Notes: generated from the sequence alone by a model not told the origin. A DNA stretch of 64,000 nt from Bradyrhizobium monzae (GCF_021458635.1 NZ_JAIRDQ010000001.1:1550001-1614000), one strand, 5' to 3'. Positions 8,967 to 18,487 are shown, counted from the first letter of the stretch. Numbers and translations are program-made.

Positions 8967-10211
8967 TCAGCGCTTCAGGTTCACGACGACGTCGAGCAGA
9001 TCGGCGCCGGTCTGGAACGATTTCGAGTTCGCGGTGAAGCCGCGCTGCGCCTCGATCATCGAGGTCAATTCGTCCGCGAGATCGACGTTGGAGTCTTCCA
9101 ACGCACCCGACTGGATGGTTCCGAGACCGCCCTGGCCGGCCAGGCCGACCTGCACGTTTCCGGAGTCCAGGTTCGGCGAATAGACGTTGCCGACCTCGGG
9201 CGTCAGATGGTCCGGGCTCGGCACGGTGGCGAGCGCGATCTGGAAGCTCGGCAGCTCGGTGCCGTTCTTGAGCACCGCGGTGACCACGCCCTTGTCGTCG
9301 ATGTTGACCTTTTCGACGGCGGACGGCGCATTGCCGTCGACGGTCGCCTTGAAGTCGAAGCTGGAAGCGACCTGGGTCATGGCCGAGAGGTCAATGTTGA
9401 AGGTACCCGAACCGCCGGGAATGGCGACCGTGAGCGATTTGGTGCTCGCTGCAGCCAGCGTGCCCTTGCCGGCCGCAGTGACGTCGAAGGTGAACGTTGT
9501 CGCGGCAGATGGACCGGTCGTCAGCGCGGCTCCGGACGGATCGTAGACCTCGACGTCCCACGTATTCGCACCGGTTTTTGCCGCATAGACGTCGAGCGTC
9601 ACGGCATTGCCGATATTGTCGTAGGTCACCATCGACGTCTTCGACGTGTAATTGCCCGGGCCAGCCGCAGCGGCCGGCGTGGCGACAACCGCCGCGCTCG
9701 GATCGAGGTTCGCAGCCACCGTCGCCTTGGTCGATGGCGAGGCCTGCAGCGCCATCTGATTGACGTTGATGACCTGAAGGCCGCCGAAGCCGTTGGCGGC
9801 GACGTTGGGCGCAGCACCATTCTGGATGTTGTAGCCCATCAACTGGAAGCCGGCCGTGTTGACGAGGTTGCCCGAGTTATCGGGCACGAAGGAGCCGGCA
9901 CGCGTCAGGAAGTTGTTGCCGTTGGTATCCTGCACGACGAAGAAGCCGTTGCCCTGGACCGCGAGGTCCGTCGTCGAAGTCGTGAACTGGAGGTTGCCGG
10001 GATCGGTAATGGCGTAACGGACCGTCGTCTCGACCGCGCCGGAATCGTAATTGCCCGAGCCGCTCTTCAGGATCAGCGAGGAGAACTCGGTCGAAGCCCG
10101 CTTGTAGCCGACCGTGTTGACGTTCGCGATGTTGTCCGAGACCGTCGACAGCTTGTTGGACTGCGCGTTCATACCGGAAACGCCGGTGCGCATAACACCA
10201 TACAGGCTCAT
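8967..10211 (-). CDS. flgE: Flagellar hook protein FlgE
   Basis: 414 residues. The N-terminus has the axial-protein motif (GVSGMNAQSNKLSTVSDNIA NVNTVGYKR, split here for length) and the C-terminus ends LTSMIEAQRGFTANSKSFQT. A long central domain accounts for the size and distinguishes it from FlgF and FlgG. A good ribosome site (AAAGGAG) lies eight bases before the ATG. The 115-bp upstream gap probably contains the promoter of the flgE-flgK-flgL-flaF-flbT-flgD operon, but no consensus was recognised. Confidence 0.95.
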   Translation of the reverse strand: MSLYGVMRTGVSGMNAQSNKLSTVSDNIANVNTVGYKRASTEFSSLILKSGSGNYDSGAVETTVRYAITDPGNLQFTTSTTDLAVQGNGFFVVQDTNGNNFLTRAGSFVPDNSGNLVNTAGFQLMGYNIQNGAAPNVAANGFGGLQVINVNQMALQASPSTKATVAANLDPSAAVVATPAAAAGPGNYTSKTSMVTYDNIGNAVTLDVYAAKTGANTWDVEVYDPSGAALTTGPSAATTFTFDVTAAGKGTLAAASTKSLTVAIPGGSGTFNIDLSAMTQVASSFDFKATVDGNAPSAVEKVNIDDKGVVTAVLKNGTELPSFQIALATVPSPDHLTPEVGNVYSPNLDSGNVQVGLAGQGGLGTIQSGALEDSNVDLADELTSMIEAQRGFTANSKSFQTGADLLDVVVNLKR

Positions 10212-10326
10212 AGATTGGGCTCCTTTGACAGATTGTCGTTACAATGGGGGGTCTTGCTTGCGCGGGGCTGATGGTCGGTGGCGATGCACAACTTCATGCG
10301 ACGCATCGTCATTTCACGTCGTTGAT

Positions 10327-10911
10327 TCATGTTGTTTTGGGTTGGCATAACGAGCGCGCCTTGTCGGTCCACGCGCCGAAGCCGCTGGAGACGAGATGAG
10401 CGACGATGTGGCAGACGTAGCGCTTCTGCGCCGGTTGATTGTTGGGGCCGGCATTGTAGCGGGCGACCGCCATGGTCCAGCTTCCTTCGCGTTGCTTCAG
10501 CTCTTTGAGAAAGCGCGCGGCGTAGTCGACGTTCTTTGCCGGATCGAACATCGCACGCACCGACGTGAACTTGTCGCCGTGAAAATAGTGGTTGATTTGC
10601 ATGCAGCCGAGATCAATCAGCTTGATGCCCCTAGCTCGCATCGCGTCGAAATTCGCCATCGCTTCATTCATGTCCTTGGCGAACACGGTCTGCCCTTCCG
10701 CACCGAGCGCGTAGGGATAGAGCGCGCCGCGCCGGCCGGTCTCGGTGAGGCCGACGGCATAGAGAATACCGAGCGGAATCCCGTGTTGTTGCGAGGCGCG
10801 CGCCATCTCGCGCTCGCAGGGGCGCGTAGTGTCGGTCTGCGCCGCCTCGGCGGCGCCGGAGCTACAGATAAACAGGGCCGCGACGAGTATGCGGCGCCAC
10901 GTCCTGGTCAT
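10327..10911 (-). CDS. Periplasmic lytic transglycosylase (SLT domain)
   Basis: 194 residues. The start at 10911 is chosen because AGGAGG lies seven bases upstream and a signal peptide (LVAALFICSSGAAEA) follows immediately. The SLT fold is seen in the LYAVGLTETG segment (catalytic Glu about residue 57), DLGCMQINHYFHG, and VARYNAGP. It would open peptidoglycan for rod passage; the FlgJ-like protein of this locus lacks such a domain. The gene overlaps the end of fliK by 50 bp, so it is co-transcribed. An equivalent transglycosylase ORF sits at this place in rhizobial flagellar loci. Confidence 0.88.
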   Translation of the reverse strand: MTRTWRRILVAALFICSSGAAEAAQTDTTRPCEREMARASQQHGIPLGILYAVGLTETGRRGALYPYALGAEGQTVFAKDMNEAMANFDAMRARGIKLIDLGCMQINHYFHGDKFTSVRAMFDPAKNVDYAARFLKELKQREGSWTMAVARYNAGPNNQPAQKRYVCHIVAHLVSSGFGAWTDKARSLCQPKTT

Positions 10912-12214
10912 GACGTGCCTCCTGGTTGGGCTGCTGATCCTGCCGGGCTTGCCTGGCTCCGCCGTCCGATTGACCGGACGACGTGCCCGCGCCGCCGAAC
11001 GCGCCTTGCGACTGGGACGATTGCTGTTGCTGGCCTGGGAACTGGGGCTGCGACTGGCCGGATCCGGCCTGGAATCCATCGAGCGAGCCATGCTGCACGG
11101 GCGCGACGTCGGCCACGTAGCCCGCCGACTGCATCAGGTCGCGAATCTGGTCGCGCTGCTGATCCAGCATCGTGCTGGTGTCCTTGCGCTGGGCGGCAAG
11201 TTGAACCGACACCTCGGTGCCGACGAGACGAAGGCGCACGGTGACATTGCCGAGATCCGGTGGCTCGAGATTGACGGTGAGGATCTTGACCGGCTGATCC
11301 GGTGCATTGCTCTGCGCGCCTGCGAGATCGGCCGCGGCGGATGCAGTCGGCGCGGGCGAGTTCTTCAGATCCGACACCACTGCGTTCGCGACCTGCTGGC
11401 TCGCGCTGAACTGCGCAACGGGAGGCAGATGCGTCTCCTGCTGAACCACCGTGACCTTGGTCGTTTCCGGCAAGGCGTCGCGGCCTGCGGACTTTGCGGC
11501 GCGTTCGACATTCGCCGTGACGGCTTCGAACCCGGATGTGGCGCCGGGCATGGCTTTCGGTCGAGCGTCACTTTCCTCCGGCATCGCCTGCAGGCTCGCC
11601 TCGGCCTTCTGCGGGCGTGGCCCGGAGGAATCGGCCGTGGATCGCGCGACAGTCGAGGGCGCGGCGGTCGATGAGGCTGCGGCGGATCGCGCGACATCTG
11701 CCGCCGCCTTTGCGTCAGCGATGCCCTGAACGTCGCGCTTCGCTGCGGAGGAGCGTTCGTCGCCAGTCGAGGTGTCCTTCTTGTCGTTTGACGGTTGCGA
11801 CGTCTGCATCGTCACGGCCTGCGCGGCGGCGAGTTCCTGTCCCACGATCGTCGGAACGCTCAATCTGCTCGAGACATCGGCCTTCGCCGTCTGATCGGCC
11901 GGGTCTTTCTTGGTCGACGATTTGGGCTCCTCGGTGCGCTCGTGCACCGGCTCGTCCTTCGACGTATCGGGCTCGGTAAGCTGAGGCAGGTGCGGGCGGA
12001 CCGGAGCAGGTTTTGCAGACGTGTCGCCGCCCTGATCGTTCAGCGCCCGCTTGGCCATGTTCGAGACGGTGTGGAGCAAATCGTGAAACGATGAATCGTC
12101 TGCCGTTTTCGCACCGGTCGTTGCCGTGCCCTTGGCTGAACGGGACACCCCCCGCGTCAGACTCTCGGCGAGGCCCGCGAAAAGCTGTCCGGAAGTTCCA
12201 CTGAGCTTGGTCAT
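10862..12214 (-). CDS. fliK: Flagellar hook-length control protein FliK (MotD-type)
   Basis: 450 residues. A long Ala/Ser/Lys-rich low-complexity N-terminal region is followed, at about residues 310-390, by the hook-length domain: LTVNLEPPDLGNVTVRLRLV and VQLAAQRKDTSTMLDQQRDQ. The tail is Gln/Gly-rich. This is the architecture of FliK, called MotD in older Sinorhizobium literature. The start overlaps motC by four bases. Confidence 0.88.
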   Translation of the reverse strand: MTKLSGTSGQLFAGLAESLTRGVSRSAKGTATTGAKTADDSSFHDLLHTVSNMAKRALNDQGGDTSAKPAPVRPHLPQLTEPDTSKDEPVHERTEEPKSSTKKDPADQTAKADVSSRLSVPTIVGQELAAAQAVTMQTSQPSNDKKDTSTGDERSSAAKRDVQGIADAKAAADVARSAAASSTAAPSTVARSTADSSGPRPQKAEASLQAMPEESDARPKAMPGATSGFEAVTANVERAAKSAGRDALPETTKVTVVQQETHLPPVAQFSASQQVANAVVSDLKNSPAPTASAAADLAGAQSNAPDQPVKILTVNLEPPDLGNVTVRLRLVGTEVSVQLAAQRKDTSTMLDQQRDQIRDLMQSAGYVADVAPVQHGSLDGFQAGSGQSQPQFPGQQQQSSQSQGAFGGAGTSSGQSDGGARQARQDQQPNQEARHDQDVAPHTRRGPVYL

Positions 12215-13395
12215 GGACGGCGATCCTTGGTGAGAAGCTCCAGTTCGCCGAGCTGCGTCTGCGCCCGCGCGAGCATTGCGTTCGACGACGCCAGATCGAT
12301 CCGCGCCGGTGTGGGCGGCGGCTTGTCGGCCGACACGGCCGCAGTCGGGCCTGCAATCGGCTTACGGACATCGAGCGCGAGCTGGAGGGTTGCGTTGAGA
12401 AGAAGGACGTCGCGCTCCGCCAATTTCGCCCGGTCGAGCGCCTTCAGCTCGGCAAAGCCACCGTCATATTCGTCAGTGAGTGCGCGGGAGACGCCGCGGT
12501 AGAAATGGGCGCGCTCGCGATCGGGCGTGGCATCGGCGCTGAGCGCGAGTGCCCGCTCGCCTGCGAGCCGGGTCACGGTGAGCTTGCCGCGAACCAGCGC
12601 GCCGCGCGCGATCACCAGATAGAGCTTGAGGCGGCTGGCGCGGTCGACCTGTTCCAACAGCGCCGCGACCCGCGCAAAGCGGCGATCATCCAACGCAAGA
12701 CTCGATTGCGTCAGGCCCGTGGAGAAACGCTGCCAGAAATCGCCGGCATAGACCGAATTGCGGTAGTGGCGGATATAGGCCAGCGTCAGGAACTCGAACT
12801 TGTCGAAATCCTCCGCCTGCCCGACCAGCAGGATCTCGCGCCGCAGCGCCGCCTCTTCGACCAGCGTGCCCGGCAGCAGCAGGCGCGCGTCGTCGAGACG
12901 CTCGATTGCAAGCGATGCCTCGGAACGTGCGAACAGCGCGCCCTGGACCAGCGCCACCTGCCCACCCATGCCGGTCGAGATCGTGCGCGGCTTGACCTCC
13001 TTGAGCAGGTCTCTGGCCTCGTCCTGCCGGCCTTCGACATAAGCGAGCGCGCCGTCGAACAGCCGCGAATCCACATTGATCTTGTCGCGCGGCAGCTTGC
13101 GGACGATCTGCGGGGCGCCGCCGCTGAGCAGATAGATCACGACCGCCTGGCCGTTCTGCGGATTGCTCCATACGCTGGCGTCAGCGGCGAGAAATTTTTC
13201 GCCGATCTGCCGGATCAGCGCGATGTGGCTGGCATGCGCCGCGGTGTCGCCATTGGCGATGCCGTCCTGCACCGCCTGCAACGCGCGGACGAGTTCAAAC
13301 GGCTCCCCGGACAGGGCTGCGGGTTCAGCAGGTGCGTGTGTCGCTACGAGCGACAGCACCATCAGCATCACGGCGCGGAGCAGCGGCCTGGTCAA
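12211..13395 (-). CDS. motC: Chemotaxis/motility protein MotC (periplasmic)
   Basis: 394 residues if translation starts at the TTG at 13395. That start overlaps the motB stop (TTGA) and has GGGAGA about eight bases upstream; an ATG at 13368 is the alternative. A signal peptide follows (LRAVMLMVLSLVATHAPA). The mature part is helical and TPR-like, as in rhizobial MotC, a periplasmic partner of MotB thought to affect motor speed. Key family-like segments are VIYLLSGGAPQIVRKLPRDK and FLTLAYIRHYRNSVYAGDFW. Confidence 0.88.
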   Translation of the reverse strand: MTRPLLRAVMLMVLSLVATHAPAEPAALSGEPFELVRALQAVQDGIANGDTAAHASHIALIRQIGEKFLAADASVWSNPQNGQAVVIYLLSGGAPQIVRKLPRDKINVDSRLFDGALAYVEGRQDEARDLLKEVKPRTISTGMGGQVALVQGALFARSEASLAIERLDDARLLLPGTLVEEAALRREILLVGQAEDFDKFEFLTLAYIRHYRNSVYAGDFWQRFSTGLTQSSLALDDRRFARVAALLEQVDRASRLKLYLVIARGALVRGKLTVTRLAGERALALSADATPDRERAHFYRGVSRALTDEYDGGFAELKALDRAKLAERDVLLLNATLQLALDVRKPIAGPTAAVSADKPPPTPARIDLASSNAMLARAQTQLGELELLTKDRRP

Positions 13396-14711
13396 GGGCG
13401 CTTCTCCCGGATCAGGATCTCGATACGCCGGTTTTGCGCGGCGGCCGGATCGTTCTGAAGCTTTGGCCGGCGGTCGGCATAGCCTTCGACATGCTCGATC
13501 CGCTGCGCATCGATGCCGGAGCGAACCAGCATGTAGTAAGCCATCTGCGCGCGCGCCGTCGACAGCCGCCAATTGTCGTAGTTGTCCGACTTGTAGGGCC
13601 GATTGTCGGTATGACCGCGGACGATGATCATGCCGCGACGCTTCGCGATCAGCGGGCCGATCTTATCGATGACGCGAACGAGCTCGGGTCGCGGCTCGGC
13701 CGAGCCGACCGCGAACATGCCGAAGCTAGCATCGTCGGTCAGGCTGATCAGCAGACCGTCCTCGACCTGCCGGACCTCGGCCACCGGCCCGGCACCGGCC
13801 TTGACATCCGACAGGGCTTCGGCGATCGCAGACTGAAGCTGCTTGGCGGTCGGCTGTTGGGTCTGGGCCGCGTCACGCGGCTCGGATTCCTTCGGAGCGT
13901 CGGTCGGACGTGCCGGCTGCGCGGCGTTGGCCTGAAGGTTGGCCTGCGTATTCGGCTGCACGCCGCCATCGCGCGCAGACGATGATTGCGCCGGTCCCGG
14001 CGGCAACAACGGCGACTGGCTCGCGGACGACGCCTGCGCGTCGGGGGCCACGCTGCCGCCGGCGTCATCGGTCCGGCCGCGGCGCGGCTCGCCCTGATTT
14101 GTACCCGCCGGATTGTCGCGCGCGGAAGCGTTCGGCTTCGGCTCACCCTCCATGATCCGGTCGGCTTCCTTCGAGGCCTCCGGCGCGAGCTTCCAATAGC
14201 CGGGATCGAACGGATCGCGATAGGCATCACCGCCCTTGAGGCCATCCTCTTCGGCCGACGTCAGCGCACCGGCGCGCCGCTGGCCCGAGGCCTGGTTCGA
14301 GCTCGCCGCGATTTCGGCGAGCGTTGCGTAGGGATCGCGAAACAGAACCTTCTCTTCGTAGAAGGGCGGCTTCTCGGCCGTCGGCGAGTCGCCGCGGCGC
14401 TCCTCGTTCGGCCCGGACGGCTGGCGCTTGCCATCCTGCCCCTCGAACGTCGTCGGCTCCTTCTTGGTGAGATCCTTCAGTCCCTTCGGCGCGGGTGCGT
14501 TCTCCGCGAGCTTGATCGGGTTGAAGTAGCTCGCAACCACCTGCTTCTGGTCCTGGTTGAGCGCATTGAGCAGCCACATCACCAGGAAGAACGCCATCAT
14601 CGCGGTCATGAAGTCCGCATAGGCGATCTTCCAAACGCCACCGTGCGGCTTCTCGTCTTCGAAAGCGCTCCGTCGACGGATAATGACGAGCTCGTGCTTG
14701 ACCTCCTCCAT
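13392..14711 (-). CDS. motB: Stator protein MotB
   Basis: 439 residues. One membrane segment near the N-terminus carries the conserved proton-site Asp at residue 33 (YADFMTAMMAFFLVMWLLNA). A long Pro/Ala/Ser linker follows, then an OmpA-like peptidoglycan-binding domain at the C-terminus (VRGHTDNRPYKSDNYDNWRL). It forms the stator with MotA, which is encoded 16 kb away in the same locus. The long linker is typical of rhizobial MotB. Confidence 0.95.
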   Translation of the reverse strand: MEEVKHELVIIRRRSAFEDEKPHGGVWKIAYADFMTAMMAFFLVMWLLNALNQDQKQVVASYFNPIKLAENAPAPKGLKDLTKKEPTTFEGQDGKRQPSGPNEERRGDSPTAEKPPFYEEKVLFRDPYATLAEIAASSNQASGQRRAGALTSAEEDGLKGGDAYRDPFDPGYWKLAPEASKEADRIMEGEPKPNASARDNPAGTNQGEPRRGRTDDAGGSVAPDAQASSASQSPLLPPGPAQSSSARDGGVQPNTQANLQANAAQPARPTDAPKESEPRDAAQTQQPTAKQLQSAIAEALSDVKAGAGPVAEVRQVEDGLLISLTDDASFGMFAVGSAEPRPELVRVIDKIGPLIAKRRGMIIVRGHTDNRPYKSDNYDNWRLSTARAQMAYYMLVRSGIDAQRIEHVEGYADRRPKLQNDPAAAQNRRIEILIREKRP

Positions 14712-14718
14712 GGTGAAA

Positions 14719-15426
14719 CTACCGGCGCGCCTCTTTCAGCCGATCCATCCAGGTCGAGATCTGCGTCTCGATCGTGGTCTGATCGGCGAGGACCCGAACC
14801 TCGACGGTGTCGGCGGACTGGTATTCGACGCCAGAGCGGCCGGCCAGATTGAGTTGCGTCCTGACGAGGTCGATGAGCTCGCTGGGTCCGGTGACGCGGA
14901 ACGCCGGCACCGGGGAATTCGAGGTCAGCGCCGAGATCTGCTCGACCAGGGATCCGATCGCCTTGTCGCGGACCGCATCGGCGAGGAACGGCAGCAAGAT
15001 CCGCGCGACCGAGCTTGCAATGTTGCTCTCGATCTCGCGGCAGGCCGTGTCAAAGCCGTTGACGATCGCGACCGCCTGCTGGTCGGACCATTTGGCGCGC
15101 TCCTCGCCGAGCCGGATCGCGCTGCGGACCCGCTCTTCGGCGAGCTTGGCTTCGCCTTCCGCAAGGCCGGCGGTATGGCCGCGTCGATAAGCGTCTTCGA
15201 GCAGATTGACCGGCGCGGCTTCCGGCGCGGGCGCGGGTGGCGGCTGAAGTTGCGGCTGGGCCTGCACCTGACGTTGCGCTTGAGGCTGTGGCTGCGCTTG
15301 AGGCTCGCGCCGGATTTCCTTTCTCGCCAGGACGTCCTGGATCTTCGGCGGCGGCGGAGGCGGCGGCGACTTGGCCCGGCCGTTCGCGTCGAATTGCGTC
15401 AGGAGTTTTCCGATTGCCGCGTTCAT
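14719..15426 (-). CDS. Probable FliH-like export ATPase regulator
   Basis: 235 residues: a Pro- and Gln-rich N-terminus, a central Glu/Ala/Arg-rich helix (AYRRGHTAGLAEGEAKLAEE), and a globular C-terminal part ending VRVLADQTTIETQISTWMDR. This three-part layout matches FliH/YscL proteins, which hold FliI at the export gate. FliH is poorly conserved, so the call rests on layout and on its place directly after fliF. The start overlaps the fliF stop by four bases. Confidence 0.6.
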   Translation of the reverse strand: MNAAIGKLLTQFDANGRAKSPPPPPPPKIQDVLARKEIRREPQAQPQPQAQRQVQAQPQLQPPPAPAPEAAPVNLLEDAYRRGHTAGLAEGEAKLAEERVRSAIRLGEERAKWSDQQAVAIVNGFDTACREIESNIASSVARILLPFLADAVRDKAIGSLVEQISALTSNSPVPAFRVTGPSELIDLVRTQLNLAGRSGVEYQSADTVEVRVLADQTTIETQISTWMDRLKEARR

Positions 15427-17048
15427 GCCGCCTCCTCGCGTCGCATCCAGTCTTTAAGGATTGCTGCCGCCTGCATCTGATCGAGGCGAACGATCTGCTC
15501 CAGCCGCTTCTGCGGTGTACGCTGCATCTTGCCTTCGAGGTCCTCGACGAGGTTGAGCTCGGGATCCTGGCTGTCGGCCAATGCGAGCGCCGTGGCGGCC
15601 TCGAGCTCGGCGGCCTCGGCAGCCTCGGTCTGCTCCTGCGCGGCGCGATGGGTCAGGATGCCGTTGACCGCGGGCCGAAGCCCGAACCAGACCAGCATCG
15701 AAGCGACGGCCAGGATCGTCACCGCATTGATGACGCTGCCCAGCTGCTTGTTCATCATCTCGACGAAGCTGATCGGCGGCACCGGCGTGAGCTCGCGCGA
15801 GCCCTCCACGAAGTCGACCGCGGTCACCTGGATCTGGTCGCCACGCGTCTTGTCCAGTCCGCCGGCGGTCGCGGCGAGCTGGCTGATTTCGGCGAGCTTG
15901 CTGTCGACAATGGCCTGGTTGGTCTTGTCGCCGAGGTCGGCGACGAGCCGCGCGCGATTGACCAGGACGGCGATGAAGAGCTTCTTGACAGAGTAACCGT
16001 CGCTGACCGTCGTCGTGGTCTTGGACGAGACCTCGAAATTGGTAACGTCCTCGCGGCGCGTCTTGTCTTCGCTGGAGTTCTTGGTGCCACCGGCGTTGAC
16101 TTGCTGGTCTGGAAGGTTCTGCTGGACGGTCGTCGGCGTCGAGCGGTCCGCGTTCGACGACTTTTCGTTTTCGCGGACATTGCGGACCGAACGCTCGGCG
16201 CGGGTCTCGGGATCGTAGACCGTCTCGTTGACCTGGCGCTTGTCGGTGGAGAGCTGTGGCGCGACGCTAACTTCGAAATTGTCGAGGCCGAGATAGGGCG
16301 TGAGCGCCTTGCGGATGTTTTCCTGCACCATTCCGCCGACCGTCTTCTGCAGGCTCGCCATCTTGGTCGGCGCGGCGCTGGCCTCGTCCTCTTCGGCCAG
16401 CAGCATCGAGCCGTCGGCATCGAGCACGGTGACCTTGTCGCGCGTCATGCCGGGAATGGCGGCCGCGACCAGGTGGCGGATCGATTGCGCCGTGCGCGCC
16501 TCGATCGCACCGTCGGTGCGCAGCACGACCGATGCGGAGGGCGGCTGCTGCGTCGCGCGGAACGAGCCCCGCACCGGCATCACGATGTGCACCCGCGCCG
16601 CCTTGACGCCCTTCATCAGCTGAACGGTACGCGCGATCTCACCTTCGAGCGCGCGAAGCTTCGTGACCTCCTGCATGAAGGACGTCAGTCCGAGCGATCC
16701 GATCTTGTCGAACAGCTCGTAGCCGGAATTGGCGCTGGTCGGCAGCCCCTTCTCGGCCAGCAGCATCCGCGCCTGTGCGGTCTGGCTCGGTCGCACCGAG
16801 ACGGCATCGCCGGCTGCGCTGATATCGAACGTAATGTTCTGCTCGCGCAGCGCAGCGCCGATACGCGTCACGTCTTCGCGGGACAGGCCGGTATAGAGGG
16901 ATTCGAATTCCGGCCGGCTCAGGTAATAGGCACCCCCAACCACGGTGACGAGGACGGCGAAGCCGATCAGTCCCAAGGCCATCAGACGTCGCGGCCCAAG
17001 TTCCAGCAGATTGTTGAGCAGCTGCTGTAGCTGCGCGCGACTGAGCAT
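15423..17048 (-). CDS. fliF: Flagellar MS-ring protein FliF
   Basis: 541 residues from the ATG at 17048, which has GAGG five to eight bases upstream; a GTG at 17081 in frame lacks support. Two membrane segments (near residues 15-40 and 430-455) flank the periplasmic ring-building domains (FESLYTGLSREDVTRIGAAL; RALEGEIARTVQLMKGVKAA). The C-terminal cytoplasmic tail binds FliG. This heads the fliF-fliH-motB-motC-fliK operon. Confidence 0.96.
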   Translation of the reverse strand: MLSRAQLQQLLNNLLELGPRRLMALGLIGFAVLVTVVGGAYYLSRPEFESLYTGLSREDVTRIGAALREQNITFDISAAGDAVSVRPSQTAQARMLLAEKGLPTSANSGYELFDKIGSLGLTSFMQEVTKLRALEGEIARTVQLMKGVKAARVHIVMPVRGSFRATQQPPSASVVLRTDGAIEARTAQSIRHLVAAAIPGMTRDKVTVLDADGSMLLAEEDEASAAPTKMASLQKTVGGMVQENIRKALTPYLGLDNFEVSVAPQLSTDKRQVNETVYDPETRAERSVRNVRENEKSSNADRSTPTTVQQNLPDQQVNAGGTKNSSEDKTRREDVTNFEVSSKTTTTVSDGYSVKKLFIAVLVNRARLVADLGDKTNQAIVDSKLAEISQLAATAGGLDKTRGDQIQVTAVDFVEGSRELTPVPPISFVEMMNKQLGSVINAVTILAVASMLVWFGLRPAVNGILTHRAAQEQTEAAEAAELEAATALALADSQDPELNLVEDLEGKMQRTPQKRLEQIVRLDQMQAAAILKDWMRREEAA

Positions 17049-17307
17049 ATGACCTCGTACCAATGCGAATGGTGAGGACACTCCGCTGTCAACCTTGTCT
17101 GGAGGTTGCGCGAACGCGAATGTGTCGCTTCGCAGGCGAGGCGTTGCAATTTTACAAGAGCCTTGGGCGACGCAGGCAGGTCGATGGCACGGGCGGACGA
17201 TCGAACGCGTTACCGCGCGATCGGCTGTAGCTTATTGCGTCAGGTCTGGCGTCGGGAGGTCGATTACGGGCACATCATGCGCCATTACTTCCGCCGGGCA
17301 CGGCGGG
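17049..17307. other. Intergenic region, presumed fliF operon promoter
   Basis: About 300 bp separate fliF from the first flagellin gene. I see no convincing gene here. A TTGACA lies about 50 bp upstream of the fliF start on the minus strand but has no good -10 box at the right distance, and no sigma-54 -24/-12 pair fits the spacing. Confidence 0.5.
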
Positions 17308-17333
17308 GACCGTGCTCCCTTGGGAGCACGGTC
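17308..17333 (-). terminator. Perfect hairpin after flagellin gene 1
   Basis: A 12-bp perfect stem (GACCGTGCTCCC with its complement) with a 2-nt TT gap that must open into a slightly larger loop lies 18 bp past the flagellin stop. It lacks a U-tract on the transcribed strand, so it may be a transcript-end stabiliser or a Rho-assisted stop, not a strict intrinsic terminator. Confidence 0.65.
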
Positions 17334-17350
17334 GTGTTCGAAGCGGGAGC

Positions 17351-18259
17351 TTACTTGAACAGCGAGAGGATGCTCTGGCTGTTCTGGTTGGCGATCGAGA
17401 GCGCCTGGACGCCAAGCTGCTGCTGGGTCTGGAGCGCCTGGAGGCGGGTGGACTCAGCGTTCATGTCGGCGTCGACGAGCTGGCCGACACCGCGCGTCAC
17501 CGAGTCCATCAGGGTCTTGACGAAGTCCGTGTTGGTCGCGATGCGGTTCTTGACGGCGCCGAGGTCGGCGGCGGCCGAGGCCACGGAATTGAGCGCAGTG
17601 GTGACTGCCGTGATGTAGCTGCTGAGCGTGGCCTGGTCGGTCGCCGCGTCGGTCAGCGTGGTGATGTCGATCGTGTTGATCGACACGCCGCTGGCCACCT
17701 TGTCCAGGATGCCGGTGGTGGACGTGCTGTACAGCGAGTAGTTGGAGATCGTCAGGGTGATGGAGCCGATGGTGGGCGTGCCACTGACGCGGGAGAACGA
17801 CGACACGAGGTCGAAGGTCGCCGGCGTTGCCGTCGTCACGCTCAGCCAATTCACGCCGTTGAAGGTTGCCGCATCGGCGGTGCCCTTCATCTGCTGCTGG
17901 ATCTGGGTGATGTCGGCCTGGATCTTGGTGCGGTCGATACCGGCGGTCTTGGCTTCGACCAGCAGCGACTGCAGCTTGGTCAGGCCGCCGGTGCTGTCAC
18001 CGACAACCGCGGTCAGAGCGGTATATTCGGTGTCGACGGTCGCGGCCGACAGGCCGAGCGAGTCGGAGACGGCGGACAGCGCGGCGTTGTCGGCGCGCAT
18101 CGAGGTCGCGATCGACCAGTAGGCGGCGTTGTCCGACGCGGTGGCCACGCGCTGACCGGTCGAGATGCGGTTTTCAGTGGTCTGGAGGCTGGAGCTGACG
18201 TTGCGCAGCGTCTGCAGCGCGGTCATTGCCGCGGAGTTGGTGAGCAGGCTAGAACTCAT
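17351..18259 (-). CDS. Flagellin (copy 1), lateral type
   Basis: 302 residues from the ATG at 18259, preceded by AAGGGGAC. The conserved flagellin ends are intact: SLLTNSAAMTALQTLRNVSS at the N-terminus and GVQALSIANQNSQSILSLFK at the C-terminus. The central domain is short, giving a protein of about 31 kDa. It is nearly identical to copy 2 and somewhat more different from copy 3. The three copies lie in tandem, each with its own leader and 3' hairpin. Symbols used for such genes vary (fliC, lafA, flaA), so none is given. Confidence 0.95.
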   Translation of the reverse strand: MSSSLLTNSAAMTALQTLRNVSSSLQTTENRISTGQRVATASDNAAYWSIATSMRADNAALSAVSDSLGLSAATVDTEYTALTAVVGDSTGGLTKLQSLLVEAKTAGIDRTKIQADITQIQQQMKGTADAATFNGVNWLSVTTATPATFDLVSSFSRVSGTPTIGSITLTISNYSLYSTSTTGILDKVASGVSINTIDITTLTDAATDQATLSSYITAVTTALNSVASAAADLGAVKNRIATNTDFVKTLMDSVTRGVGQLVDADMNAESTRLQALQTQQQLGVQALSIANQNSQSILSLFK

Positions 18260-18264
18260 GTTTG

Positions 18265-18374
18265 ACGTCCCCTTGAAAACGAATTGAAATTTTTGGGACA
18301 TACCGGGCTTGCACCGGTACGACAGGGCGGCATCATGCCTTTGGGCTGCGGAAAACGCGCGCTCAACCTGTCGT
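18265..18374 (-). promoter_or_regulatory. Conserved structured 5' leader of flagellin gene 1, with anti-SD
   Basis: On the minus-strand RNA, ACGACAGG (18374-18367) can pair with CCUGUCGU (18326-18319). This encloses the conserved AAAGGCAUGAUGCCGCC segment. A second hairpin, UACCGG/CCGGUA with a 7-nt loop, follows, and then AUGUCCC (18301-18295), which can pair with the Shine-Dalgarno region GGGACGU (18271-18265; one G-U pair). The same element occurs before the other two flagellin genes. Position and family suggest the known 'flg-Rhizobiales' RNA motif; that identification is from memory and was not searched. Confidence 0.8.
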
Positions 18375-18390
18375 AACGGCGGCGATAGCA

Positions 18391-18433
18391 CGCGAAGTTT
18401 GCGCGAGGCTTGTGGCTCTGTGACCGGACCGCA
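18391..18433 (-). promoter_or_regulatory. Conserved upstream block, candidate flagellin promoter (copy 1)
   Basis: A block containing TGTGGCTCTGTG on the plus strand (CACAGAGCCACAAGCC on the transcribed strand) lies just upstream of the leader. It is repeated almost exactly before flagellin gene 2 but not before gene 3. It does not match sigma-28 or sigma-54 consensus. It is a candidate promoter or activator site; the evidence is conservation only, and recent duplication could also explain it. Confidence 0.4.
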
Positions 18434-18487
18434 ATTCGAGGCCGAAATCGCGCCTTTGACGCCCGAACACCGCACGCCAAAATGAAA

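Noticed and set aside
15237..17030. Plus-strand ORF of 597 codons opposite fliF
   Set aside because: Antisense shadow of fliF; the high GC content keeps the opposite frame free of stops.
17049..17307. Sigma-54 promoter for fliF
   Set aside because: The GGCTC...TTGC arrangement on the minus strand has 13 bases between the GG and GC elements instead of 10.
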